Positions 44,679-56,300 of a stretch of DNA of 64,000 nucleotides are shown one piece after another. Both the position numbers and the translations under genes were made by a program. The notes under the pieces are model-generated. The model was given only the letters and a program-made list of their open reading frames with translations. It had not been told where the DNA came from and did not search any database. Position 1 is the stretch's first letter. Every line of letters starts with the position of its first letter. This stretch comes from Daldinia sp. FL1419 (Eukaryota > Ascomycota > Sordariomycetes > Xylariales > Hypoxylaceae): assembly GCA_025201765.1 (NCBI GenBank), contig MU623411.1, forward strand, positions 62,001 through 126,000, read 5' to 3'.

Positions 44679-47316
44679 ATGAACTTCCTCCTCTTTAGAG
44701 TATCAAGGCGGCATCTTTTTAATATTCGTGCAACTCGATACCTATCCTATAGAGGTTTTGCGACAAACCCCACCATGTCTTCAGTATCCTCCACGATCCG
44801 CGTTCATAACTCCCTGAAGCCGGGAGGACCAGTCCCCTTCGTTCCAATTGAGAAGGGAAAGATCTCGTGGTATGCTTGTGGTCCGACTGTCTACGATCAG
44901 AGTCATTTAGGTCACGCTCGTAATTATGTTTCGACCGATATTATACGACGTATCCTATTACACTACTTCCAGTTCGACGTCAAGTTTGTCATGAACTTTA
45001 CAGACGTAGACGACAAGGTGCCTATATTTTCTGTATATTTTAGGTAGGTATCAACTATTGTGGCTAACTTCATACAAGATTATAATAAAAGCCCGAAGAC
45101 AACGCTTGCTCGACCTCGAGAAACAAAAAGACTACACAGATGCCGAGACTATAGAGTTAGCAAAAGCTGCATTCCGAGCCTATGCGAAGAGCAATCTCCC
45201 CAAACTTCTCGAAGGCGAGGGGGAGTTGGACGTCAACAACTATATTCCGCGAAGAGATGCAGCCTACGGGAACGTATTAGCAGGAGGCACTCTGACAGGA
45301 GAGGGCAAACCAGGAGATGCCGAGGCAAAGCTGAAGATGCACATAAGCAATATGACCACTGCAGTCATCGCTATCAATGGGAACCAAGTCTTCGGGGGCG
45401 CTGATGAGATCTTGCTACCTTATCTGGATTCTCTGTACAAGGAGACAATTGATACGAGCGACCAGTCAATCTTCACCGATCTAACGAGATTTATGGAAGG
45501 CGAATTCACCGACGATATGGACGCTTTAAACGTGCTTCGCCCCGATGTAGTCACGCGGGTTACCGAGTATGTTCCCCAAATCGCTAAATTCGTCGAGAAA
45601 GTTGTCGAGAAGGGCTTCGCGTATGAAGCTGAGGGTTCTGTATACTTTGATATTACAGCATTCGAAAAGGCAGGCAATACGTATGCGAGGCTACGACCGG
45701 ACAGTCGCAATGATAAGGCGCTACAAGAAGAGGGGGAGGGTTCCCTATCCAAAAGCCTCGGCGGAAAGAGAGGTGCTGGCGATTTTGCGCTGTGGAAGAA
45801 GTCTAAACCAGGAGAGCCGTACTGGCCAAGCAAATGGGGCAATGGACGGCCGGGATGGCACATTGAATGCTCAGTAATGGCATCCGATGTCTTAGGTTCT
45901 CGAATGGATTTTCACAGTGGCGGTATCGATTTGGCATTCCCTCATCACGACAACGAGCTAGCCCAAAGCGAGGCGTATTTCTGTGAGCACGGCCATGAAC
46001 ATACTTGGGTAAACTACTTCTTGCATATGGGCCACCTGTCTATTTCCGGGTCGAAGATGTCCAAATCCCTTAAGAATTTTCAGACAATAAAGGATGCATT
46101 AGCATCAACGTATACAGCGCGGTCGATGCGTATAGTATTCCTACTCGGTAGATGGAATGACGGTGTTGAAATATCACCGGATATGAGAACTCAGGCCGAT
46201 AGCTGGGAAAGTCTGGTCAACGTAAGTCGCATGATAGTATTTGTTGAAAGCAGGCGCTAATAGTACTAGAATTTCTTCACTAACACAAAGTCCCTTCTGG
46301 CTGAGGCAGCTGGCACATCGACGACAGTGGACGGTGGTGTAAAAGCGATCTCAATTAGTGATGACAAGTCTGAAGGCTTACGAGCTGACCTAGAGCAGGC
46401 TAAAAAGGATGTCGAAGAAGCCCTTACTAACTCTTTTGATACGCCACAAGTCCTGCGAGCGATAGCAGAAGTCATTAGAAAAGCCAACGTTCATATTAAT
46501 GCTCAAAAGTCCGATGTTGACCTCCCCGCAGTTGAAGCAATTGCAAGATGGGTTACGAAGATAGTTGGAATCCTTGGTCTGGATGCGAACGCAAGCCCTC
46601 CATACGAGGGCCTTGGCTGGGTTTCTGTTGCTGCGGCAACTAACCAAGACCCAGAGGTTACTGTGAAGCCTTGTAGGGCTGTATACGAGACTTTCTATTC
46701 CGACGTGCAGGCACTCGAGCTTCCTTCATCTGAAATAGTCGCCAATCTTCTCTCACAATCGCCAGATCCGGAATTTGGCTCCTTAGTCGGTGCTGGAACC
46801 AAAGACCCGGAGCAATTGGCACTACCGTACTTACGGGCGGTGGCAAAGTTACGTGATGAGCTGCGTCGTTTAGCCCCAACAGCATCACCGGAAGCAAAGA
46901 AGTCAATCCTAAGCCTAAGCGACCGAGTACGAGATTTTGACCTCACTAATTTAGGGGTCTACTTGGATGACCGACCCGATCAGCCATCATTGATTAAATT
47001 TGTTCCCGCCGCTGAGCTAATTGCCGCAAGGGAAGAGAAGGCAGCCAAGGAAGCAGAGAAAGCACGTGCGAAAGAAGAAGCAAGGCTGGCCAGAGAAAGA
47101 GCCGAGGAAGAGAAATGGGCGAAGGCAAAGGTGGCGCCAGAGGAGATGTTCAAGAGTGACGACCGGTATAGCGAATGGGATGCTGAAGGACTACCTACAA
47201 AGATGAAGGATGGTAGTGAAGTCACCAAGAGCCAACTGAAGAAACTAAAGAAAGATTGGGATAGGCAAAAGAAGGCGCACAGTGAATACAAGGCGAGATT
47301 TAGGGAGGCAGCGTAA
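44679..47316 (+). CDS. Cysteinyl-tRNA synthetase, probably dual cytosolic and mitochondrial
   Basis: Three exons: 44679-45017, 45079-46221, 46270-47316, 842 residues from the first good start. Class I synthetase charging tRNA-Cys. SWYACGPTVYDQSHLGHARN carries the zinc cysteine (Cys67) and HIGH-type box (76-79). FVMNFTDVDDK follows; GWHIECS (Cys377) and FPHHDNE (His402/403) complete the zinc site; the SGSKMSKSLKN signature is at 437-447. The eukaryotic insert and a Lys/Glu-rich C-terminal tail are present. The ATG at 44679 gives a leader MNFLLFRVSRRHLFNIRATR, ideal as a mitochondrial presequence. A second in-frame ATG at 44775 (MSSVSST) starts the cytosolic form. An earlier in-frame start region from 44583 looks like leader only. 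Confidence 0.93.
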
Positions 47317-48837
47317 GTCATGAGCGATCCATCTATGTAAGGCAGACGGCATCAAAAAGATACCAAATTTCTTTCTGAAAGTGTTGTGGTCTATGGTCTA
47401 TCCTGTGGAATGTTTCTTGTGCAACGAGAAAGCAACTCGATTTATCTAGTTATCCCGGTTTTCTTTATTCGTGATACATGGTTGTATTTATTTTCTTCAT
47501 TTCTTCATCGGCTTGATGATCTTCTAGAGTAGGCCAATGGGAAGTTAGCTTCCCCACGTCCCAACCCCTGGCTATTTTGTCCCTGTTCGTCCCAGCAGTT
47601 CTGAACAAGCATTTGCCAAGCCGGGTATCGGCTTGGCACCCTAGCTTGATACCCTGTCTCTCTCAACCACACATGTGCTTCCAAGTTACCTCGTACGTCC
47701 TAGCTGGAAATAGGTTCAGCATCTTTCGATTTGGCACTAGCCTACTCGAGCCCCTCCCTTACGGCATACTGGTTGTACGTAAGTTCGGCGGGTAGCAGCT
47801 TCACGACGAAACTAACATGATGTCAATGGTGGCTGGGTTACGAAGCCCCCTTTTACGAACAAAGAATAGCGATATCCAGTCAATTCAAACCTCGCAAGTT
47901 GGATATACTAACTTGGCCCACCGTCAACCCTGAGGTTGCCTCCATTCGTGACCTTGTTGGATAGCGACTGTTGCATTGGTTACGGTATATAGATGGTTTC
48001 AGGCCTCATCCCTGCGTCCAATGAGTCGAGATGGAGTGAGCATGTGCTACCTAAGGTAGGTAGGTAAGCCCGAGGTCGAATCCGGTAGTGCTACAAATGT
48101 TTGTTGCTAGAAGCTAGAAGAGGGGTCAAGGGCAAACATCTGGCCTTCCGTAAAGCTTACAGACTTTGGTAGACATACCTAAATCTACAACGTTGTACTC
48201 AGCAACGTGCGTTTTCCTTGGAATTCGAGATCACGACTTATCTATCGTATGCTACTACACCCGAACACAACGTGTAGGCATGTTACGAGGTGGATTAAGA
48301 GCTTAAAGAACTCTTATTACTATCCCTGGCGATTTGCAGAAATGAGTTCTGGCGTAGAATATGCTCACGCCGGTCACGGTGGAATATGCGCAAATCGCAG
48401 CGTAGAAACGGCAAGAGACGAGCTACTCCGCCTTTCAGTTATACCGGCATACCCCCGTATTCGTTACAACAAAGGCGGAGGTGTTGTACTTAATTTATTC
48501 CCTTCTTCTCATTACGTGTTCCTGCCCCTAATGCGCGTGCCGGTCGAGCCGATCAGGTTTCAGCATCGCCGCAGGTCCACATGAAGATGTCATCGCTAGC
48601 GAAGCTAGGGAATGAGGTAGCCTATGATGAAGCAAGTACTCCATCACGTAGGTTGGCTGTAAGTGCCTACCTACTTACCTACCTACCTATATAAGCATGT
48701 GTCACCCTTCTTTCTTTAAGTTTTGAGTTCTTAAGCTAGACAACTCTACAACTCTCCAACTCTAACGACCAAAAGACGAATAAACCAGACGAACGTCTTA
48801 TTTTCAACCAAGCTTTCTTCATCGCAAACTAGCAACC
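47317..48837. other. 1.5 kb intergenic region
   Basis: 3' region of CysRS and promoter of the CipC-like gene. Includes TACC/GGTA runs (about 48052-48065 and 48666-48688). A 125-codon frame at 48207-48584 shows no family likeness and is not called. Confidence 0.6.
48688..48694 (+). promoter_or_regulatory. TATA box of the CipC-like gene
   Basis: TATATAA lies 144 nt upstream of the ATG at 48838. It is followed by a CTTCTTTCTTTAAG pyrimidine stretch and an A/C-rich leader without ATG. This fits the strongly biased codon use of the gene and suggests high expression (inference). Confidence 0.5.
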
Positions 48838-49463
48838 ATGTTCGGATTTGGTATGTTTAGCGCTAAGAACGGTTACCCACCATTATCTACTCTAAAGCTA
48901 ATCACGATTAGACGACGCTAAGAACGCCCGTGACGAGGTCTACGACGGCCAGCCTCACGAGTCCAAGCTCTCCCACGAGTTCATCGGTGGCGCCGCCTCT
49001 TTCGAGGCTATGAAGCTTTTCGAGGACCGTCAACGCCGAGAAGGTATGATACTGCTCACCACTTTCTTCGATTAACCAATCCAACGACCAGTCTCCTAGT
49101 ACTAGACTCATAGGCTATTGGAAGATATCCACTAGCGACAATTAGCTAACGCTTACCCACTTACAGGCAAGACAGTCGACCACGCCTTCGCTAAGGAGCT
49201 CCTCGCCGGAATTGCGGGTGCCGAAGTCGACAAACTCGTCGAGACAAAGGGCCTGGACTTCTTGGACCGCGAGAAGGCCAAGCGCCACGCTAAGAAGCAA
49301 GCTGAGGAGCTGTACGACCGCCAGTACGGTGACCAGGACCAGTACGACCCGTAAGTAGCATTTGCGCTGATCGTTCTACATCTTGCGTGTAAGGAATAGT
49401 TGAATGCTGATATTTGGACTGTATAGTAACGGCCGAGGCCGCCACCCTACCATGGAATACTAG
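48838..49463 (+). CDS. CipC-like small protein (DUF3759 type)
   Basis: Four short exons: 48838-48850, 48912-49043, 49167-49350, 49427-49463, in phase, 121 residues. The first exon is only 13 nt (MFGF+G). Recognised by the family pattern HESKLSHEFIGGAASFEAMK, then GKTVDHAFAKELLAGIAGAE and ETKGLDFLDREKAKRHAKK. CipC is a fungal protein first noted as induced by concanamycin; relatives are abundant and stress- or infection-induced, with no known biochemical function. Codon use is heavily biased to C-ending codons, unlike neighbours, which points to high expression. The tail is DQDQYDPNGRGRHPTMEY, hydrophilic and likely flexible. A TATA box is present. Confidence 0.88.
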
Positions 49464-50474
49464 ATCTGAGGATCTGACCTCGGTTCGTGTGCGGGCGCTG
49501 GATCGATAGCTACGCTGCATGGTAGTTATGAATGAATGGAATGAATATCAATATCTATCAATATCAATAAAGCCATGCTATGAATATGATGTGGTGAATG
49601 TGTTCTTTAGCGTATACGTGATTTACTATGTAAAATATCGTAGGTTTGCTTGGGTTGCTTTAGTGTTATAGGCCTATAATGACTTTATCTCCACTCAGAA
49701 GGCTGTATACCTCATTAAAGCGGTTCTTGAATTGTATTCTGGTTGGCTTTTATTAAATATAATGGGCTTGTAAGGATTTCATACCCCTTTGGCTGACTTG
49801 CGTCGGGTAGCGGTAACGAAAGGAACGGTACATTTGTACGAGTGATTAGCTGGCGAACAGGGCTTCTTCGTTAGTAGGGCAGGAAGCTTAGGTCTATGGG
49901 CATGATCTTGCTATGATGTCTTCGCCGAATCCGAGAAGGGTCTCCTGACCGCTCATTCCACCATAGTTCCGAATTAAGCTTCCAAGCTGCTTAGGATATG
50001 ATGTTAGTAGAAACATATCACGAGCCTATATTTTGACAGGTATTTTAGCCCAAGTTTTTCATCAATTGAGTAGTGCCACCTGCGAACTCATTATCTGAGA
50101 ATTTACATACGCCAAGCGCTGGCGATAATTATCTTTCATCTCCTGCCAGTATTCGTCACCCTAAACTGTCGCAATGGTATCTCTCTGGATGGTGACACTG
50201 GCTATGTAGTGTTCAGCAGGGAGTCGAAAAAAAACGAGCAAGCGTCAGGTTGCCTACTTGAGAGTAAAAAGAGGACTTGTCTCTCGACATAGTCCCGTAT
50301 TTCCCAGCTATACCTTGCCGGTAGTGTAGTAAACAAGGTCGCGCACCGGTATCCAGTAGTTAGGTGGCTCTCGAAAAGTAACCAGCACATTGGTCTTAGT
50401 ATTTTTTACCCCATCTGTTTCCCTTTAAAACGCCGGTGAATATCGAAACAGACAGCTTCCTAATCCGCAAATAC
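49464..50474. other. Intergenic with a possible gene relic on the minus strand
   Basis: 1 kb between CipC-like and SmD3 genes. The part at about 50100-50226 reads on the minus strand as protein-like text with one in-frame TAG; see the separate pseudogene entry. No intact gene. Confidence 0.5.
50100..50390 (-). pseudogene. Possible decayed gene fragment
   Basis: On the minus strand, 50226-50101 reads ASVTIQRDTIATV, a TAG stop, then GDEYWQEMKDNYRQRLAY, which has normal protein composition. Upstream on the same strand (50390-50202), in another frame, is SWEIRDYVERQVLFLLSSRQ. No family was recognised, so this is only a suggestion of a broken gene; chance is a real alternative. Confidence 0.3.
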
Positions 50475-50942
50475 TCATCGTCCTCCGCGTCCACTTGCTC
50501 TCGCTCTGCTGACTGTGGCTCGTCCTCTGGCTAGACCGACACCGCGGCCTCTGGCATTGCGACTTCGGAACATGGGAGCGTTTCTGTGGTAATAATTAGT
50601 ATTCAGACTCCTTCTCTCCAGAATGCACGGTGCATACTTTAACATATCAGGGACGATAAAGAATCGTACGTGGCTACCACGGATGTACACCTGGTCTAAG
50701 TGGCTTACTCGACCGTCGCGTGCCGTGACTGTGATGTCTTTGAGTTGCACGTTCATGTTGTCCTCGGCTACGCGTAGATGTTAGCTTCCAGATACCCTAC
50801 GAAAACCCATAGGGAAATATGACGCGACTTTACCTTCGAGAAGCTTGCCGCGATAGGTCTGGCCCGAGGTAATCTCCAAGGTCACAATATGACCTTGCGC
50901 CTCGTTGAGAAGCTTGATTGGAATACCGATTGTGGATGTCAT
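50475..50942 (-). CDS. SMD3: Spliceosomal Sm protein D3
   Basis: Three exons: 50942-50834, 50767-50638, 50583-50475, all in phase, 115 residues. Core ring protein of U1, U2, U4 and U5 snRNPs. Sm motif 1 is IPIKLLNEAQGHIVTLEITSG...YRGKLLEAEDNMNVQL; Sm motif 2 is LDQVYIRGSHVRFFIVPDML. IRGSxxRF is the D3 pattern. The tail is Arg/Gly-rich (ARGRGVGLARGRATVSRARA), the expected site of symmetric dimethylarginine that SMN-type assembly factors bind. Without splicing the second intron, the frame reads on into a spurious CILERRSLNTNYYH segment. Divergent from tryptophanyl-tRNA synthetase. Confidence 0.95.
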
Positions 50943-51611
50943 GGTGCTTGAATCGGAGGGAAATTAGGTACGGGAGATCTTCCGAATCTGAGGATTGCGA
51001 TGGCGCGCCGTTGGAGGTTGGTTAGATATTTGCGGGTTGCGGCGCTTTGAGGATATTGTGGTGTATATGTTATGTTTGATCATTAAACAATAGCTAAACT
51101 AAAGCACAAACGAATTGCTGAGGATGCGGGTTACTTTAGGTAGTAGTAGGTACCAACTTACCTAAGAGTGGAACCAAGTTGAGCCACAGGACGGAATGGA
51201 AAAATTCAATCTCCCACCCTGAGCTCCAGCCTCCTACCTGCCGCTAGGTACAGGTACCTAACCTAAGTACCTAACTAGCAGGTACATAGTGACCTATGTG
51301 GATCGGCGCTCGCTCTTGACCGATTCTATTTTCGCTCACCTTTGACTCTTGGCAAGTTTGGAAGTCGAAACCTTTGGGTGCATCGATATACTTTGGTACG
51401 TGCCCCTCCAAAAAAAGCTCCGGAGACTGCCCCTCCATTTGATTGACTCACTCGCTTGTTGTTGCGATGCCGCAAACTGTAATCTTCTAGCTGTCCTCTA
51501 CTTTTAAAACTCCGATTACTCTTGCCGTATTCCCCAATCGAAGAACTTTAAGCCGACTTGGGGTTGTTTTTATTACCCACAACTGACGAATTGACTATCC
51601 GATCACTAAAT
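50943..51611. promoter_or_regulatory. Shared promoter region of SMD3 and TrpRS
   Basis: 669 bp between divergent start codons. Holds several TACC/AGGTA runs (about 51145-51160 and 51235-51290). No specific site recognised. Confidence 0.45.
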
Positions 51612-53422
51612 ATGACTTCAGAGCTCGAGGCCCCGGCCAAGGAGGTCCCGCCTGCTGCGGATCCTAATGTTCCAGCTACTCAACCGTCGAAGCAGACTGT
51701 CGACCCGTGGAATGTGGCCGGCGAAGTTGGCGAGGATGGTAAAGTCAAGGCGATCGACTACAAGAAATTGGTGGAGGAATTCGGTACAAAGTTGATCGAC
51801 AAGGAGATACTAGAAAGATTCGAAAGGGTTACTGGTCACAAGCCTCATCGCTTCTTGCGACGCCAGATCGTCTTCAGCGAGCGCGACCTTGGTATAATAT
51901 TAGATCGCTACGAAAAGGTATATATAGAAAGACAGGCGATTAATCGTTGGTTATATCTAAGTAATGTTTCCTAGGGTGAACCTTTCTTCTTATACACTGG
52001 TCGCGGTCCCAGCAGTGATAGTATGCATATCGGACATACGCAGATTTTCGACTTTTGCAAGTTAGTACATTATTCCTGCCGCGATTTACGTATGCGATAT
52101 CAAAAGAAGACGAGGCTAACGGAATCACAGGTGGCTGCAGGACGTATTTGATGTACCTCTAGTCATTATGCTTACAGACGGTCCGTATTCTCACTTTGAC
52201 TTAACAGATTGGGAGAATTGGTATTGACATTTGAATAGACGAGAAGTTCCTGTTTTCGGAAAAGAGAACTGTAGAAGAGGTCATTGGTTATTCGCGAACG
52301 AACTGCCAAGATATTATTTCTATCGGTTTTGACCCTAACAAGACCTTTATTTTCTCCGACTATGAATTCATGGGAGGCGCATTCTATAGGAATGTTACAA
52401 AATTCGCCAAGCTGGTCACCTACAACCAAGCAAAGGCAACTTTCGGTTTCGATGAGAGGTAAGGTCTCGATCCTCGCTCACTTCAAGGAGGTGTATGCGC
52501 ACGTGACAATTCTCAAACTAATATCAGCATAGCTCAAATATCGGAAAGATTCACTTCACCAGTATACAGGGTGCTACTGCGTTCGCGACTACTTTCCCAC
52601 ACATATTTGGTGACGACGAAAAGAAGGTAGCGAGTATCCCATGTCTCATCCCTTGTGCCATCGACCAGGACCCCTATTTCCGCTTGACAAGAGATTGTGC
52701 TGCCAGGCTGAAGTATGCCAAACCCTCTTTAATTCATTCTCGTTTCCTCGACGCCCTCCAAGGCCCTGGTTCAAAGATGTCTGCCAGTGTCGATTCTTCT
52801 GCTATTTTTATGAAGGATACCCCTAAACAGATCAAGGACAAGGTCAATAAATATGCTTTCTCCGGTGGTCAGGTTAGCGCGGAGGAGCAGAGGGAGAAGG
52901 GTGGAAATCCCGATATAGACGTATCCTATCAATATCTCCAATTCTTCATGGATGACGATGAAGTATGATATTATCATTCCCCCTATTTGGTCCTGGTACT
53001 AACCGACTTATAGGAACTGGCGAAAATTGGACGAGATTACAGGGAAGGCAAATTGCTAACAGGAGAAGTATAGATTATTGTTTCAATATAATATTTCGAC
53101 ACGCTGACTTTGACTATAGCTGAAAGCGATATGCATCAAATATCTCCAGGAATACGTTGCCGCATTCCAAGAGCGGAGAGCGAAGGTGACCGAGGAGACG
53201 GTCAAGTTATTCATGTCTGTGCGTCCGCTGAAGTGGGGAGGCAATCCCAGAGCGCAGAGAACCGTTCCTATTGTAGAGGCGGCAGAGGCAAAACCTGAAG
53301 GTCAAGAAGGAGAGGGCAAGCTCACGAAGAACCAGCTAAAGAAGATAGAAAAGGAGAAACAGATCGCTGCGAAGAAAGCCGCCAAGGCCGCAGAAAAGGA
53401 GGCTGCAAAGGCCGCCTCATGA
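51612..53422 (+). CDS. WRS1: Cytoplasmic tryptophanyl-tRNA synthetase
   Basis: Seven exons: 51612-51917, 51975-52060, 52131-52180, 52239-52458, 52533-52962, 53014-53067, 53120-53422; all joins in phase, 482 residues. Class I synthetase of the eukaryotic type. FFLYTGRGPSSDSMHIGHTQ carries the HIGH-type box (120-123). DVPLVIMLTDDEKFLF and FSDYEFMGGAFYRN follow; GPGSKMSASVDSS holds the KMSKS-type loop (302-306) in its usual KMSAS form. The tail is a Lys/Ala/Glu-rich helix (KKIEKEKQIAAKKAAKAAEK) likely to aid tRNA binding. The start at 51612 was preferred to 51558 because the upstream residues have no family match. Tail-to-tail with the nitrilase, 177 bp apart. Confidence 0.95.
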
Positions 53423-53599
53423 CTCCATAATCGGGACGGATTCAATATTAAAAAGTATATGGCGCAGTTTCCATTTCTCGTGACCTTTTCTGATGCGACC
53501 TAAAACAGCGTGCGAGCACCTAAGCGGCTTATACTATTAACTAATCAAGTAATAATTAGATGAAGTTCTTATTTACGGTTCACCTTACTTAGAGCACAC

Positions 53600-54745
53600 T
53601 CATTTGAACGTAGCCGGCTGTCTCCGTTTGCGATCAACTTTCAGCTCAAACACATCTAACCTCTGATAACCGCCAGCAAGATCATGGTACTGCTTTCCTT
53701 CGATACAGTCTTCCAAATCGACATCTGCATATAGAATGCCTTCCTCGTTCTGAAGGAAATCTTTTGGCACCTTTTCCGAAGTATCGGGATCGCAAGTGAA
53801 GCCCGGGAGCAAAGTCCCTGTCGTATCGAGGAACATCGTGGCGCCCCTTGGTAAGCGCTGTAGTCCTTGCGCCACGACCTCTGGGTCGCTGGATCCAGAC
53901 GACGCTAGCGCGGTGGCTTCTTCGTTAAGGACACCAGCGCAAAGGACCCCGAAACATTTCGCTTCGAAACAGTGCGCTGCGGCGCGTGTTCGGTTCGCGG
54001 AGACGTTGTCGTAGTCGGCTCCGCGGGCGACGCTTGAGTGGAAGATTTTGGCGTCGGGCTTTTTGGTTTCGAAGATATTGACATCTGGCGGAGGGCCGTG
54101 GGGTAGGCGTGTAGGCCAGACTGCTGGCCAAGTGCTTATATGGATCTGCTCCCCTTGCGCTGTCATCGTATATAGAGCTAGAGGATTGGTGTTCTCCCCG
54201 CAGATTAGCACTCCGATTTTGCCGTACTGCGTCTCGGCAACTTGGAGGCCATGCCCGTCTCCAGGCGCCCAGGTAAGCTTCTCGTAGAATGTTGGCATGA
54301 GCTTCCGATGGTGTACTAGGACTTCACCGTTCGTTCCAATGAGAATGTTCGAGTTGAACAGAGTGGCGCTACTGTACCGAACTTTCTCGGAGAACCCGAG
54401 ACTAACAATTACGCCACATTGTTTGGCTGTTGCGCGGATCGAGCCTATTTCTTCCCCATCGGCGTAGATGGATTCCGTCGCCATGCGCTTGAAGAACTCA
54501 TGGTTCTCGGTCGGAGCCCTCAGGGCGCTCCAGATGGGGAACGCGGGAATGTACGACTCGGGAAACACCACGAGATTTGCCTTTTTTCCCGCCGCTTCTT
54601 GAATCAGCGATATTGCCTTTATTGTTGTTTCCTTTGCAGATAGGAATACGGGGGAGGCATGACATGCTGCGATACGCGTATGACTGATTTCGTTGCCCAT
54701 TGTTACCGATGGGCACTTGGTTTCTGTAGGGGAAATTTCTAACAT
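53600..54745 (-). CDS. Nitrilase superfamily enzyme, aliphatic or arylacetonitrilase-like
   Basis: Single exon, 381 residues (366 if the ATG at 54700, MGNEISHTR, is used). Converts nitriles to acids, or to amides in some relatives, with a Glu-Lys-Cys triad. Glu63 is in VVFPESYIPAFP, Lys148 in HHRKLMPTFYEKLTW with the second Glu155, and Cys182 in GVLICGENTNPLAL. HISTWPAVWP follows, and the oxyanion-side loops look complete. The CGENTNPL form is that of true nitrilases and cyanide hydratases rather than amidases. The substrate cannot be read. Nitrilase genes are common in plant-associated moulds, where plant or indole nitriles are possible substrates. The first 15 residues are poorly conserved in style, so the shorter start may be real. 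Confidence 0.9.
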   Translation of the reverse strand: MLEISPTETKCPSVTMGNEISHTRIAACHASPVFLSAKETTIKAISLIQEAAGKKANLVVFPESYIPAFPIWSALRAPTENHEFFKRMATESIYADGEEIGSIRATAKQCGVIVSLGFSEKVRYSSATLFNSNILIGTNGEVLVHHRKLMPTFYEKLTWAPGDGHGLQVAETQYGKIGVLICGENTNPLALYTMTAQGEQIHISTWPAVWPTRLPHGPPPDVNIFETKKPDAKIFHSSVARGADYDNVSANRTRAAAHCFEAKCFGVLCAGVLNEEATALASSGSSDPEVVAQGLQRLPRGATMFLDTTGTLLPGFTCDPDTSEKVPKDFLQNEEGILYADVDLEDCIEGKQYHDLAGGYQRLDVFELKVDRKRRQPATFK

Positions 54746-55269
54746 TGGACCTTATTTTATTTATACAGTACCTCATTCTTCTACCACATCGTTACTGCGG
54801 GCACTCTAATAACTGGCTGTTTCGGGCTCTGACCTCGGCCTCCGGGATTTGCTCATTGGTGAACTTGTATGCAACGGCGCGGAGGCATGAGGGGAATCGC
54901 GTGTTGCTGACCTATAGCCGGTCTTTTGGACTAGATGCCGCGGGTTCTTGCTGCCGTGTGTTCCATCATTATTTCCGGTTAACAAACGCGGTTGATGATA
55001 CTGTCTTGCGCAGAAACCAGTAGGTATCCTTGCCAGGACGGATAGTTACCTACCTAAGTGCGTTTACAACACAGGGAGCGTTGTAATTTCACGCGATGAA
55101 TAGCCCGTAAGTAATAGATAATACATGGATACAGATGGTCGATAGATGTGAAATAAAATATTAAAAATCGAAATCCGACGCATAGGATGAATCCCAAGAT
55201 CGATCTCGATCTGGCAGTAGATTGCGAAGGGTTACCCCTATTTTGTCTGTTTGGCGCTGTGCACAAATT
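54746..55269. other. Intergenic
   Basis: A plus-strand frame (54745-55023) is open but has no recognisable product. Nothing else seen. Confidence 0.55.
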
Positions 55270-56300
55270 TCGCGTTTGCTAAACGCAGACACCGCGTTTG
55301 GGTTCCAAGATGGCGTTAGCAGCCATAGGCCCGTAGCTGAAGCGGCGGCTTGGGGCCCGAAAGCATCGACGAGATAGGCCTGGGAAGGTATGTAACATCA
55401 CGAACAGACCTCTGACCCCTTGGTATAATGAATGTTCCGATCTCGGGGACAATCCAGCGTGTTTTATAGTACATTGTCCATCTGTATATGAAGTATGTGA
55501 TAGGTGCAATAGGTGCGAAACACTTCATCAGGATAAGTCGCTTCTCCGGTTTGGCACGTATGTTGATTTCCCTTTGGCCCAACAATTTATCGTTCGGAAT
55601 CGTGAATAGGGATAATTCATATAGCATACCAATACCAAGGCCTAAATATGCTAGGCCAGCAATGCTAGGACTGGATCCGTATCGCTCTCTGAATATCCTT
55701 GGGAAGGTAGTAAAGAGGATGAATACGAACCCGAATATCACGCCTTCGTAAAGGGGTAGGTAACAATAGAGTCATAGGGAAAAAGATAGCCATGTTAACT
55801 GGGCGTACAATGGATCGTGTAAGTAGCCTTTCGCTGAAGCAAAACCGCTACGTTGGACTTTCTTAAAATTTTAAGAGAAACAAGGCCGAGAGCCCCAGAC
55901 TATAAGCAGACGAATCGATTAAGTCGAGCATTTATATAGGATCATGGAGTTCATAGCTTACTGCGATAAGTACAATCCAAAAATGCCCAACGCCAACCGA
56001 TATCCTGCGCTACAAATCCGCCGATGATGGGTCCAATCGACTATATAACGTCAGTTAGTGAACCCCTATAGCCCCTATGTCAAACTTACACATGCAGGTC
56101 CTAGAAGTGGTTCAACAACGAACATCGCCATGGCTTTCCCCCAGTTTTCCTATAACGTCATATCCGTAATACCTAGTGCCTCCTCCTATAGTCATAGGCC
56201 CCGAGGACGCGCACCCTGCGATAAACCGGAAGACAAGAAACATGGCAGTGTTCTTACTCAAAGCACAATCTAGCGCGAATGCGAGAAATATTACATTACA
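55270..56300 (-). pseudogene. Decayed MFS multidrug-type transporter
   Basis: Minus-strand fragments in order: LAFALDCALSKNTAMFLVFR, FIAGCASSGPMTIGGGT, (frame change) MAMFVVEPLLGPA, an intron-like gap, SIGPIIGGFVAQDIGWRWAF, then GSSPSIAGLAYLGLGIGMLY, a W-rich WTMYYKTRWIVPEIGT and AYLVDAFGP/MAANAIL in different frames. These match the fungal drug:H+ antiporter pattern (helices 4-6 and 8-11). At least three frame changes plus stops show it is dead. The N-terminal helices upstream of 56300 and the C-terminal end were not found. Some frame breaks could be sequencing errors, but not all. Confidence 0.8.

Noticed and set aside
48207..48584. 125-codon open frame on the plus strand
   Set aside because: No family likeness, codon use unlike neighbours, no splice or promoter support; probably chance.
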